A DNA stretch of 64,000 nt from Bog-473 sp963838835 (lineage in GTDB: Bacteria > Actinomycetota > Acidimicrobiia > Acidimicrobiales > RAAP-2), in the NCBI GenBank assembly GCA_963838835.1, contig CAWITA010000023.1, positions 434,001 through 498,000 of the forward strand. The letters run 5' to 3'. Made by a program: the position numbers and the translations under genes. This document shows positions 26,497 to 35,696 of the stretch, in pieces. The notes under the pieces were generated by a model, which did no database searches, was not told the DNA's origin, and saw only the letters and a list, made by a program, of their open reading frames with translations. Every line of letters begins with the position of its first letter. The first letter of the stretch is position 1.

Positions 26497-27098
26497 ATCT
26501 TGGCCGGCACCTGCTCGCCTCGGACCCGGCTCGCGTGACGCGAAGGACTGGCTCACCTGCCTTCACCAAAAGATCGAAAGCGGCACCGTTGCGCCGTCCA
26601 TGAACCCAGCCCATCGCTGTATCCAGGGGCTACTCGACTGCGCCGTCCAAGGCCCGACTTGGAAACGCTCTGGCTCATCCATCGGATCGAGCATCCGTCA
26701 CGCTCGGTGTGGCCCGCCCCCGACAGGTTGACGACTACCGTGACCAGAGTGTTGGTAGGGACAAGCTCTGAGCTTGAGAAAGTCCACGACGTCACCCACT
26801 GGGCGCCATGCGCACAGCGCGCCACGCTTGCCATATGGTGCGCCTCGCGCCGGAAAGACGGTCCTCTACGACGCAGAGATCGTTGCTCACGGCTCGTGTA
26901 CCTCGCGCGGACGGCATCGCATAAATGCAGCCGGACTCTGCCGGGCGGCATCGCCTCATTCTCTACTTCACAGATCGAACTCAAGCCCACGCCGGCCTCC
27001 GTTGGAGAGCGATTGTGACCGTACGACGCCACAAGCTCAGAACTCAACCTGTCGACACGGCCAGCGGTCTTGCCGCTCCGGATTACGGTCGAGGAACG
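26497..27098. other. Long intergenic region, no gene recognised
   Basis: About 600 bp between the SRPBCC and UbiB genes. Frames on both strands are open for up to 164 codons but show no domain or motif I recognise. The last 84 bases could belong to the UbiB gene if GTG 27015 (GGAGAG upstream) is its start. Confidence 0.4.
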
Positions 27099-28412
27099 AT
27101 GGTGACGTCACTGCTTCGACGATACGGAAGGATCGCCGCGATCGCCGCCTATCGGAGCGCCAGGGTCGGTTGGCACACCACGGCGAGCTGGCTTCGCCCT
27201 CAGGATGTCGACCAGTCAGGATCGTTTCCCCGTGAGTTTCGACTCGCTCTCGAAGAGCTTGGGCCGACATTCGTGAAGTTCGGACAGCTGCTGTCGACCC
27301 GCTCCGACATCACCCCTCCAAAGGTGCAAGAAGAGCTGTCGAAGTTGCGGGATCACGCTCCGAGCATCCCCCAAGCGGTGCTCGTCGCAGAACTCGAGCG
27401 GAGCCTCAAATCAGAGCCAAGCGACCCATTTGCGAACCTCGAGATCGCACCCGTTGCCTGCGGATCGATAGCTCAGGTTCACAGGGCGAGGCTTCACAAC
27501 GGCCTTCAGGTCGCGGTAAAGGTACGGCGTCCCGGAGTCCTCACTGATATTGATGCCGATGTCTGGTTCCTGCGTACATTGGCTCGCCTGGTCGCGAGCC
27601 TCTCGTCCCGAGTACGGGCTTACGACCCAGTTGCAATCATCGACGAGTTCGCGGCGTTGCTGCGTGCGGAGACCGACTTCATCACCGAAGCCTCCAATAT
27701 CGAAGCGGTCCGTCGCACGTTCGCAGTGAGCGATGCCGTCACGATTCCACGCGTGCTGACCGACATGAGTGGCGACTCCGTCCTCGTCATGGACTGGATC
27801 GAGGGCACTCCTTTGAGCGATCGGCAAGGCTTGGAAGAGGTTGGAGCGAGTCAAGCTGGGCTCGCTCGGGCGATCCTGCAGGCCTACGGAGTGATGATCT
27901 TTCAGTCCGATCGCTTCCACGCAGACCCGCATCCTGGGAACCTCATTGCCATGAAGGGCGACCGTCTCGGCCTGGTGGACTTCGGCGAGGTCGGTTCGGT
28001 CGAACCCGCTGAGCGGTCTGCCCTCGTAGGGATGGTGACGGCTGTGCTTGGTCGAGACGGCCAAGCCCTCGCGGCCGCCGTGCTCTCGGTCAGTCGGACC
28101 ACGCGCACGGTCGACCAAACCGAGTTCGGGTCGCAACTTGCCCCGTTCCTCGACTCTGTTGCCGATGCAAGTCTGAAGGAACTGAGGCTCGGCAAAACGT
28201 TAGGTCGTCTTCTTCACCTTCTCCGCCATAATGGGATCGTGCTGCCTTCTGACCTGGCCGTCTTGATCAAGACGTTGATCGAATGCGAATCCACGACCAA
28301 TGAGCTCGACCCTACGATGTCGATGCTCGACCTCATCGGCGAGCTGGGTGCCTTCGCGCCAACGCCTGGAGTGAATTCACCTCAGACATCCTTCAGCGAC
28401 TCGGCGGACTAG
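27099..28412 (+). CDS. UbiB/ABC1 family atypical kinase
   Basis: 437 residues. Family motifs are in order: ELGPTFVKFGQLLSTRSDI (KxGQ loop), LQVAVKVRRPGV (nucleotide-binding lysine), RAETDFITEASNIEAVRR (ExD), SVLVMDWIEGTPLSD, FHADPHPGNLIAMK (catalytic loop) and LGLVDFGEVG (metal-binding DFG). These proteins are ATPases linked to quinone or lipid metabolism. A membrane anchor, common at the C-terminus of UbiB, is not obvious. ATG 27099 has GAGGAAC upstream; GTG 27015 is an alternative that adds 28 residues. Confidence 0.9.
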   Translation: MVTSLLRRYGRIAAIAAYRSARVGWHTTASWLRPQDVDQSGSFPREFRLALEELGPTFVKFGQLLSTRSDITPPKVQEELSKLRDHAPSIPQAVLVAELERSLKSEPSDPFANLEIAPVACGSIAQVHRARLHNGLQVAVKVRRPGVLTDIDADVWFLRTLARLVASLSSRVRAYDPVAIIDEFAALLRAETDFITEASNIEAVRRTFAVSDAVTIPRVLTDMSGDSVLVMDWIEGTPLSDRQGLEEVGASQAGLARAILQAYGVMIFQSDRFHADPHPGNLIAMKGDRLGLVDFGEVGSVEPAERSALVGMVTAVLGRDGQALAAAVLSVSRTTRTVDQTEFGSQLAPFLDSVADASLKELRLGKTLGRLLHLLRHNGIVLPSDLAVLIKTLIECESTTNELDPTMSMLDLIGELGAFAPTPGVNSPQTSFSDSAD

Positions 28413-28722
28413 TTGCGATGCGAAGTGCCTCTGGTTCGGCGGCAGGCAAACGACACCGAGCTTTTCTTGTGGCATTTCTTCGCAGAGACGCGTCGGGCAA
28501 TCCTGGAACGTTCCTTAGGTGCACTTCGTTGGCCGCCGTGCTGGACCACACTTCACCACGGGCTGGATCTCCTGCTCAGATGCCGATCGTGTGCCTCAGT
28601 CGGGCGGCTTCGGTGGCACCAAAACGCCGCCTGGTACTCGAGAGCCAGCATGTCCATGGGGGTGAGGTCGCGGTAGCGTCACGATGAGTGAGCGAGGAAG
28701 GTTCATTCATCGCAAGCATCAA
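28413..28722. other. Intergenic region, no gene recognised
   Basis: Convergent space of 310 bp between the UbiB gene and the re-framed end of the acyl-CoA ligase. Short plus-strand frames here have no recognisable similarity. Confidence 0.4.
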
Positions 28723-30298
28723 CTACGTTCTGGTTGCGAAACGAGCCTTCACAGCCAGCTTGTCCGGCTTACCCGAGCCGAGCCATGGGATCTCGCTCTC
28801 CTCGCTGAGTACCTCGACTCGGGTGGGGACCTTGTAGGAAGACAGGTGCTTACGGGCCCGTGCCTGGAGGTCACCCACGTCAATGTTGTGTCCGGACCGC
28901 CGGCACGATCACCGCTGTCACCTCCTCTTCCATCTCCGGATGAGGTAACCCGAAGACTAGGGCATGGGCCACCTCGGGGAAGCTCTCGAGGACCAGCTCC
29001 ACCTCCCGCGGCGATACGTTGGCACCACGAGACTTCACCATCTCGTAGAAGCGCCCGATGAAGTAGGGCCGGTTCTCGAACATGAAGCAGCGGTCACCAG
29101 TATGGAGCCACCCGTCCCTGTCGAAGACCTCTTCCCGCTCCTTCTTGTAGTAGCCCTGGGTCACCCCGTAGCCGCGAATGAGCAGTTCCCCTTCCTCCAT
29201 GTCGGGTAGCTCCGCTCCGCTCTCGGGGTCGATGATCTTGCGCTCGATACCGTTCCAGTTTCCGACCGTCTCAGTCATGCCCCGGTGGCTGGGGATCCCC
29301 GGAACCGGGGTATTCAGCAGGGCGATATCGGAAGGACCGGAATCTAGTGCCGGACAATGGCGGAGGTCCCGACCCTGATAGCTAGGGTGCCGACGCATCG
29401 ACTGGATCAGCGACGGCCAGGCCAGCACGGCAGTACAGCGCTCTCTCTCGACCATGTCGAGAGCCGCTCCAGGCTCAAATCGGTCGAGGCAGCACACGGT
29501 AAGGCCTCCTTGCAGGGCGCCGCCTAGCACCAGGAATCCCCCGATCCAGAAGAACGGGAAGGCATTGAATAGCACGGGACTGGCCGTCATCAGCGTCGGG
29601 GCGAGGAGCGCTGTGGTCCGCACCAGAGAGCTGTGCGTGTGCACTACCCCCTTGGGTAAGGCCGACGAGCCGGACGTGTAGACCACCGCAGCGAGATCAG
29701 CTGGCACAACCTGATCCTCAACGGCGGCCAGCAGTTCCTCGGACACCTCCTCTCCGCCCTGGCACTCGAACTGGTCGTCAAATGCCACCGAAACGGCCCA
29801 AAGCCGATCGGTGGAGCTGGTGATCCAGACCGACCGCAAGGACGGCATATCTGTCAAGAAAAGAGGCCGGGTGCCGTCGGCCTCGGCCAATCCGGGGACC
29901 GCCTCTTCCAGGAAGGCGTGCATGTCCTTCCCGAGCATGGTTGGTCCAGATACGAGCGCACTGATATCTCCGATGCGCAAAACGGTGCGCAGCTCGGCCG
30001 GCGTGTAGATCGTCGAAAACGGCACGACAAGGGCCCCGATCCGGCTGGCCGCGAGCCATGCCACCACCCACTCGAGGCTGTAGGTATAGAAGATCCCGAC
30101 CCGAGTTCCCTTGCCAATGCCTGCTGCCAGCATCCGCTGCGCGAGACGACGAGACGCGAAATCGGCCTGAACGTAGGTCATGCGCCGGCCGGGTAGGACG
30201 ATGAAATCTGTGTCCGGCCACCGTTCGGCCGCCCTGCTTATGCAACGGCCAAGGGTGGCTTTGTACCCAAGGTCGGGTGCTTCGACTCGATTACCCAA
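28723..30298 (-). pseudogene. AMP-binding acyl-CoA synthetase, frameshifted near the C-terminus
   Basis: The first 472 codons (30298 to 28880) encode an ANL-superfamily ligase: VYTSGSSALPKGVVHTHSS (AMP-binding P-loop, with SS for the usual TT), MTETVGNW, GWLHTGDRCFMFENR and YEMVKSRGANVSPREVE. The frame then ends at VPAVRTQH. A different frame continues with GHNIDVGDLQARARKHLSSY, KVPTRVEVLSE and GSGKPDKLAVKARFA to TAG at 28723; this is the missing C-terminal subdomain with the catalytic lysine (GKPDK). One indel near 28885-28905 separates them. It would otherwise be an intact ligase activating a carboxylic acid to its CoA ester. Confidence 0.85.
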
Positions 30299-30639
30299 CC
30301 GATTCCAACTCCAGTATCAAACCAGGGCACTCTGCACGATCTGCCGCGTGCGGATCGTAGGACGTGCTCGCGTCGGGCATCTCGAAGATCCTCTCTTGTG
30401 GTACCCCATCGTAGGTCGATCAGGTGGACTTTCGTCGAAAGATCAGAGGAGCTATCTCTTGGTGTCTACCACGAGGTTCAGAAATCAATTGCGTGCCGCT
30501 GAGTTGTCCCACCAGCCGGAAAGGTCGACCAATCAGCCAACTTGAGCTGCCAAGCCGCTGACGATGCGAAAAAACGAATCGGTGGGATCTTCGTTGGACC
30601 TCGATCACGGTCGATTCTCGTTGCCCAGACGCGGAACGG
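30299..30639. other. Intergenic region holding the third repeat copy
   Basis: The stretch between the ligase start and the end of the membrane-protein gene has no recognisable gene. Its last third holds a diverged copy of the repeat seen near 52.0 and 61.6 kb. Confidence 0.45.
30541..30600 (-). repeat. Dispersed repeat core, copy 3
   Basis: GAGCTGC, CGCTGAC, then CGAATCGGTGGGATCTTCGT align base for base with the copies at 52.0 and 61.6 kb. On the minus strand all three can be read as S(H/N)E(N/D)PTDS(I/F)FR. This copy starts about 40 bp after the stop of the upstream minus-strand gene and has no tRNA part. Confidence 0.6.
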
Positions 30640-31782
30640 TCAGGGACTCCCGATACCTTTCTCGACGCCTTCACGCTGGTTCGTTCCGGTCGTCCGGGGC
30701 CGAAGAGGGGCGATCGTCTCGATCTCGTGCCGCCGCGGACCCGACCACAATGCTGGCGGAGCGTCAGTTACCAAGGCCAACGTGTAAGCAGCAGCCTCGT
30801 AGTTGACCCGCCAACCTAGGAAATCCGCCCACGCATCCTCGATGGGGCGATCGACCGGGAAGTCGACTTGGCGCAGGCGTTCGATGGCTTCAAGGAAATC
30901 CTCATACGAGAGCGAGATCCCGTCGCTGGGGTCGGCGTCCTCGGGGATCGGTATCCGTAGAGCCCGGGCGATATTGCCGAGGCAGGTGAAACCTCCGCGC
31001 AGACAGAGCCGGGCTTGGATGAGGCCGGACGCGTTGGGAAGGAGCGCCAGGTACAGTGCGGCGGCGTCGAGCACGGCGAGCTGCGCCGTGACCCACGACG
31101 ACAGCGGGCGTGGCGAGCGGAACCAAATCAGCGGTGCATAGGTCGTGTGGCTCTCGGATACGTCTGCCGACCACTGTTCCCACGCCTCGAACAGCTCCGG
31201 CAACTCGCCCACGGCGGAAACACCACTGCCGAGGCCATAATGCGTGCGGGCCAGGAGCTCTGGGCCCCAAGAGGGCACGCCGGCTCTCGAGTCGAGCATC
31301 GTAATGAGACCCTCGCGGCGGTTGAAGGCTGCGTACAGAGTCGGGAGGTAGCCGATCTGGAGTGCAACTGTCCCGAGGCCAGCGAGCGCAGCGAGGGCGT
31401 CGAGTGCTGCCACTCCACTCGTGTGCGGAACGAGGTAGCCCAACGTGCACAGCGCCGAGCCGGCTTGCTCCATGGCAAGTCCCAACCCGCCGTTAACAAA
31501 GGGCCACATGAGCAGTCCAAACCCCAGCTGGTATAGCGCCAGCCAAGCCACGACCTGCCCGATGAGCTGTGCGGGAGCCAGGACGGCCAGAATCCGGTCC
31601 CGGCGCTCGTAGGAGCTGGTCTTGTCCGCAACGAAGTGGAACACGCTGCGGATGACGATGAAGACCATCACGGGAGTGCGGCTCCGAATTCGCCGCGGCA
31701 CGACCAAGGTGCCAAGGACGCTCCACGCTGTGGCCAGCACGATGAATGCGCCGATGATCGCGGCCAGGACTTCGATTGCCAT
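30640..31782 (-). CDS. Integral membrane protein of unknown function
   Basis: 380 residues. The N-terminal 165 residues hold about four hydrophobic segments (VLAAIIGAFIVLATAWSVLG, LIGQVVAWLALYQLGFGLLM, ALDALAALAGLGTVALQIGY), with VNGGLGLAMEQAGSALCTLG between in the position of an ion-channel pore loop. The remaining 200 residues are soluble and helical (ELFEAWEQWSADVSESH, FLEAIERLRQVDFPVDR). No family can be named with confidence; the layout suggests a small channel-like protein with a cytosolic domain. ATG 31782 is the only N-terminal start. Confidence 0.6.
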   Translation of the reverse strand: MAIEVLAAIIGAFIVLATAWSVLGTLVVPRRIRSRTPVMVFIVIRSVFHFVADKTSSYERRDRILAVLAPAQLIGQVVAWLALYQLGFGLLMWPFVNGGLGLAMEQAGSALCTLGYLVPHTSGVAALDALAALAGLGTVALQIGYLPTLYAAFNRREGLITMLDSRAGVPSWGPELLARTHYGLGSGVSAVGELPELFEAWEQWSADVSESHTTYAPLIWFRSPRPLSSWVTAQLAVLDAAALYLALLPNASGLIQARLCLRGGFTCLGNIARALRIPIPEDADPSDGISLSYEDFLEAIERLRQVDFPVDRPIEDAWADFLGWRVNYEAAAYTLALVTDAPPALWSGPRRHEIETIAPLRPRTTGTNQREGVEKGIGSP

Positions 31783-32148
31783 GCTTCAGCTTGGCATGGC
31801 GACCGGCGCCAATCCGCTCCGACATCGGTTACACCCTGGGCGTTTCCCGCATCACGAGGGGTGACGAGGAGTGACCGAGCGAGAGCTGACCCGTCGGGGC
31901 GCCCTATCGGCTGGCGATCCTGCGCCACGGAAGGGGTTCCGTTGGTTCGCGGACCGCCCGGACCACGAGGAGTTGGGTCGACCGGCAGTGGTGCAGGTGG
32001 TCGGGGGCACCTCTCAGGCGTTGACGGAAAGTGGTACGGATCGGTCAAATTGGCCTACTGAGCTGCGCCGTTGAATCACGTATTTCTGGTTGCGTCGACC
32101 CCTTCGAGTGGGCATGCTTGGACCATCGTTTGAGACGAAGGAGGATCC
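31783..32148. other. Divergent intergenic region, no gene recognised
   Basis: 366 bp before the DUF1269-like gene. A 67-codon plus frame from 31871 has no similarity that I recognise. The last 15 bases hold the AAGGAGG of the next gene. Confidence 0.4.
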
Positions 32149-32562
32149 ATGTCCCACGATCAGAATCTGACTCTCTACACAGCGGTGTATTCAAGCGTCA
32201 CCGACGCCCTGGCCGATCTCGACGGGATCGAGCAGCTGCACAAGGACGAGTTGATCGGAAAGTACGACGCAGCGGTGATCGACAAGAAGAGCGGCAAACC
32301 CCACATCGCGAAACGGAGGGATCGGCCGAGCATCGAGGTCATCCCTGAGGCGTTCGGAGGCGGAAAGCTTCCACGCAAGGAGCTCAAAGAAGCGGCTCAG
32401 GAGCTGAGTTCTGACCAGGCAGGATTGATCGTGGTCGGGGAGCCAACAATCGAAAAGGCGGTTGACAAGACGATCAAGAGTGCTGCCAAAGTCGTGAAGC
32501 GCTCACTCGATGCCTCGGCCGGCGAGATCGCCAGCGAGCTACAGGAAGCCCTCAGCAGCTAG
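32149..32562 (+). CDS. DUF1269-like small protein
   Basis: 137 residues, mostly alpha/beta: TLYTAVYSSVTDALADLDGI, then VIDKKSGKPHIAKRRD, a KLPRKELKEAAQELSSDQAG helix, LIVVGEPTIEKAVDK and an amphipathic C-terminal helix rich in alternating charges. It resembles DUF1269 proteins without their glycine-rich membrane part, a group linked to general stress. AAGGAGG lies six bases before the ATG, so the start is firm. No operon partners. Confidence 0.7.
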   Translation: MSHDQNLTLYTAVYSSVTDALADLDGIEQLHKDELIGKYDAAVIDKKSGKPHIAKRRDRPSIEVIPEAFGGGKLPRKELKEAAQELSSDQAGLIVVGEPTIEKAVDKTIKSAAKVVKRSLDASAGEIASELQEALSS

Positions 32563-32988
32563 CGTTGATCAGCTGACCACACCGTGGAGAGCATACCCCG
32601 GCGGAACACCCGGGCCCGGCGATCAGCGACGCTTGCATTTTGGTTCCGCGCTCAGGTCACCCATTCCGTCACTCCCTCGATTTGAGAGATTGCCTGATGA
32701 GTGGCCCCGATCGACCTGAACGATTCGGAAGGCCGTTCACAGTGTCCCGTGTCCAACCGCTACCTCGCGAGGGTGGCCCTCAACCGGGCATCCCCGACCG
32801 GGTGTCAATGTTACGGGATGCCCGCCGAGTCTCGACCTTTACCTCGTGTGGTCCCGGTGTAGTTCGTGAATCACGAGCTCCGGACCCATGGTGAAGCGTT
32901 GGATGAGGCTGCTCAGCGAGTGAGGGAAGCCACTGGGTCGACCATTTCCTGACTGGTATCCGATGGCGTTCGGTGAGTTACTCCAAGC
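32563..32988. other. Intergenic region, no gene recognised
   Basis: Convergent space of 426 bp between the DUF1269-like gene and the acetyltransferase. Only short, featureless frames are present on either strand. Confidence 0.4.
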
Positions 32989-33444
32989 TCAGCCATCCCA
33001 GTGGTAGCGAATGTCCGGGGCGCCCTCCTCGTTCTTGCCGCTGGTCTGATCTATGGGAACAAAACCGTGGACCTCGTAGAAGTGTTGGGCTCGAACGTTG
33101 CTCTGAAAGGTCCACAGGTCCAGACCTCCCGGGAAGAGTTTCTTTGCGTGTCCGAGGAGTCGGGTGCCTGTTCCTTCACCACAGTGCTGCGGATCGACGT
33201 AGAGCTGCTCGATCCAGCCGTCCCGTAACGTCATCATTCCGACGAATCCAGTTTCTCCTTCAGTCAGCCAGGTCCCGCCGGTCGGTACGAGCACCTCTGC
33301 AACCCACCGATGCACCTCTTCGTCGGAATGAACGGGTGCTGGGATAGAAGGAACCGAAGCCCGCCGTGATCTGAGCCAGAGAGACGCGATGGCCTCCGCA
33401 TCTGAGCCCACAGCCAGCCTCAAGTGGTCTGAGTGATCGCCCAC
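32989..33444 (-). CDS. GNAT family N-acetyltransferase
   Basis: 151 residues of the GNAT fold: RLAVGSDAEAIASLWLRSR at the start, GFVGMMTLRDGWIEQLYVDP (strand 4), then the acetyl-CoA loop variant CGEGTGTRLLGHAKKLFP (Q/R-x-x-G-x-G/A) and LWTFQSNVRAQHFYEVHGFV. It acetylates an amine; the substrate is unknown. Start at 33444, in a poorly conserved leader. It is followed by the remains of the small ORF split by the insertion sequence. Confidence 0.88.
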   Translation of the reverse strand: MGDHSDHLRLAVGSDAEAIASLWLRSRRASVPSIPAPVHSDEEVHRWVAEVLVPTGGTWLTEGETGFVGMMTLRDGWIEQLYVDPQHCGEGTGTRLLGHAKKLFPGGLDLWTFQSNVRAQHFYEVHGFVPIDQTSGKNEEGAPDIRYHWDG

Positions 33445-33736
33445 CGACCGATCTAATCATGCGCGCCTACCCGCTGGTAAGGGCACGGACCCCGCTCGAG
33501 AACCATCGCATGGCGAGGGTCGGTGACGCTATGCGATCGAGGTCGGAAGGACTCGTGGGCAAGGGAATTCCTCGACGCTGTGCGCTCTTTGAGGAGTCTC
33601 TCCGGCTGATTCCAGCCCCTTTTGAACCGCGTCGTAGTCAAGACACGATTCACAGGAGGGGATCACGACCCAACTCGACCGGGTACTGACGAGCCAAATA
33701 GGAGACCGTTCGGCGGCTCGCCAGCAGTAATGATTT

Positions 33737-33745
33737 GTGTACGGC
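33737..33745. repeat. Target-site duplication, left
   Basis: GTGTACGGC, an exact copy of 35173-35181, abuts the left inverted repeat of the IS. An 8-9 bp duplication is characteristic of the IS256 family. Confidence 0.9.
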
Positions 33746-35172
33746 GAGTTATAACCGGAAGTTGTGGATGGCGATCTCCTGAAGGGCGCGACGTACCCTC
33801 CAAGTTGAGCAAACAACGATTCCGCCGGGTGAGACCGGCGGGGAGGGATACGCCAATGTTGAAACTAGTCCATGACGCCACCGCGAACGCGGTGGATGAC
33901 CCCGAGTCCATGACGATCGGCCTCGACGAGCTGTGCCGGGTGGCCGCCCAGGAGATGCTGGCCGTGGCGCTTTTGGGCGAGCGACGGGCCTACCTCGACT
34001 CCCATGACAGCGAGCTCGACGCCGCCGGCCACCGTCTGGTGGTCGGCAACGGGTTCGCCCGGGCCCCGGAGGTGACCACCGGGGCCGGGATGGTCGAGGT
34101 GAGCGCCCCGAGGGTCGACGACCGCCGAGAGGGCGAGCACTTCAACTCGGCCATCTTGGCGGCCTACATGCGCAAGTCGCCCAAGGTCACCGAGGTGCTG
34201 CCGATCCTGTACCTGCGGGGGCTCTCGACCGGCGACTTCGCACCCGCACTCGGCGAGTTCTTCGGCGCCGAGGCCGGCCTCTCGGCCTCGAGCGTCAACC
34301 GGCTCACCGTGGCCTTCCAGGCCGAGCACGAAGAGTGGAGCAGCCGGGACCTCTCGGGTGTCGACTACGTCTACTTCTGGGTCGACGGCGTGCACTTCAA
34401 CATCCGCCTCGAAGAGGACCGCCTGTGCTGCCTGGTCATCGTGGGCGTGCGCCCCGACGGGACAAAGGAGCTGGTGGCGCTGGCCGACGGCTACCGCGAA
34501 TCCACCGAGAGCTGGGCCGAGATCCTGCGCTCGCTCAAGGACCGGGGACTGAGCGCCCCGGTGCTGGCCGTCGGTGACGGGGCGCTCGGATTCTGGGCGG
34601 CGTTGCGCGACGTCTTTCCCTCCACCCGCGAGCAGCGCTGCTGGGTGCACGTCACCGCCAACTGCCTCGACGCCTTGCCCAAGCGCCTCCATCCCGAGGC
34701 CAAAGACGCCATCGCCAAGATCTACTCGGCGCCGTCGCGCGCCGACGCCCTCGAGGCGGTCAAGGCCTTCGCCGACACCTTCGCCAAGTTCGGAAAGGCC
34801 ACGGCCAAGATCACCGGCCAGCTCGACGTCCTGCTGGCCTTCTACGACTTCCCCCTCGAGCACTGGATCCATCTGCGGACCACCAACCCGATCGAGTCCA
34901 CCTTCTCGACGGTGCGCCTTCGGACCAAGGTCACCCGCGGCGCGGGCTCGCGTCAGGCCGCTCTGGGCATGGCCTACAAGCTGCTTGACGCAACCCAGGA
35001 TCGCTGGCGCCGCATCAACGGCCACGAGCTGGTCCCGCTGGTGCGCGCCGGTGCGACCTTCATCGACGGGAAGCTACAAGAGAGGAGTGTGACGACGACC
35101 GAAACCGACAGCAGCACCGGGTCCGTCGCCGCCTGATCGAGAGATCTCATCCACAACTATTGACAATGACTC
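33746..35172 (+). mobile_element. IS256-family insertion sequence, complete, 1427 bp
   Basis: Terminal imperfect inverted repeats of 25 bp lie at 33746-33770 and 35148-35172; they share GAGT at the tips and AGTTGTGGATG in the inner part. One transposase gene of 426 codons fills the element. A perfect 9-bp target duplication flanks it. All parts needed for transposition look intact, so the insertion is probably recent and possibly active. Confidence 0.9.
33856..35136 (+). CDS. IS256 family transposase
   Basis: 426 residues of the Transposase_mut family (PF00872). Landmarks are LLGERRAYLDSHDSELDAAG, FNSAILAAYMRKSPKVTEVL, YLRGLSTGDFAPALGEFFGA, VDYVYFWVDGVHFNIRL (first DDE Asp), VLAVGDGALGFWAALRDVFP (second Asp), EQRCWVHVTAN and HLRTTNPIESTFSTVRLRTK (Glu). 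It cuts and joins the IS ends. The start is taken at ATG 33856 behind GGGAGGG; the open frame continues upstream through the inverted repeat into host DNA and is not coding there. Length is normal for the family. Confidence 0.93.
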   Translation: MLKLVHDATANAVDDPESMTIGLDELCRVAAQEMLAVALLGERRAYLDSHDSELDAAGHRLVVGNGFARAPEVTTGAGMVEVSAPRVDDRREGEHFNSAILAAYMRKSPKVTEVLPILYLRGLSTGDFAPALGEFFGAEAGLSASSVNRLTVAFQAEHEEWSSRDLSGVDYVYFWVDGVHFNIRLEEDRLCCLVIVGVRPDGTKELVALADGYRESTESWAEILRSLKDRGLSAPVLAVGDGALGFWAALRDVFPSTREQRCWVHVTANCLDALPKRLHPEAKDAIAKIYSAPSRADALEAVKAFADTFAKFGKATAKITGQLDVLLAFYDFPLEHWIHLRTTNPIESTFSTVRLRTKVTRGAGSRQAALGMAYKLLDATQDRWRRINGHELVPLVRAGATFIDGKLQERSVTTTETDSSTGSVAA

Positions 35173-35181
35173 GTGTACGGC
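35173..35181. repeat. Target-site duplication, right
   Basis: GTGTACGGC directly follows the right inverted repeat (35148-35172) and repeats the left target copy exactly. Confidence 0.9.
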
Positions 35182-35490
35182 GTCGAGTTGCTCTGGGCCG
35201 ATCCGAGGAAAATTGGTACGGATTCGGACCGTCATGAAGGACCCTTCTTGTGGGCGGTCGTCGACTGTACGTCGATCGCCACCTCCCCCCGCTCCCCTCA
35301 AGCTCGCACCGTTATGCCCGTCTAACTCCAGGATCGCTCGATCCCGCCCCGGATACGAAGCGAGCCAAACCTGTGCCTCGATCCCGAGGGTCGGGGAGGG
35401 GCGGCGGCAATCTATCGGTTCAAGCACCGTCCTGGCGGACCCGCACACACTCCCCCGGTGGCCGGCATACGTGGAGACACCCTCTTGAAC

Positions 35491-35685
35491 ATGATGGTGT
35501 TCATCGAGACGTTCACGCTGAGCCGAGCCTGGTCGGACCTCAGCAAAGAGGAGTTCTTTTGGGAGCCCGTACCTGGCTCCCGGAGTGTCCGACGCCGCGG
35601 TGAATGTTGCACTCCCAATCCCTTCGGCACAGGTGAATACGCGTGTGAGATCGACGCTGGGGATTGGTGTCTCTCATCGGGGTGA
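35491..35685 (+). pseudogene. Truncated DinB-superfamily N-terminal fragment
   Basis: 64 codons reading FIETFTLSRAWSDLSKEEFF, then WEPVPGSRSVRRRGEC and FGTGEYACEIDAGDW before an early stop. The (D/E)EFFWEPVPG-SVR-RGE signature is the beginning of a large group of actinobacterial DinB-like proteins of about 170 residues. The histidine-bearing helices that follow normally are missing, and no other frame continues them. It is therefore a fragment, about a third of the gene. Confidence 0.6.
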
Positions 35686-35696
35686 TGTCAGACGGC

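Larger units (their letters stand above)
33650..35235 (-). pseudogene. Small 49-codon ORF split by the insertion sequence
   Basis: On the minus strand, ATG 35235 opens MTVRIRTNFPRIGPEQLDAV-H and runs into the right target-site copy. Joining the two flanks at the 9-bp duplication (removing 33746-35181) continues in frame as KSLLLASRRTVSYLARQYPV-ELGRDPLL to TGA at 33650. The joined frame is 49 residues. Whether this was an expressed gene is unknown; the product resembles nothing I recognise. Its continuity across the insertion is the evidence. Confidence 0.45.
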
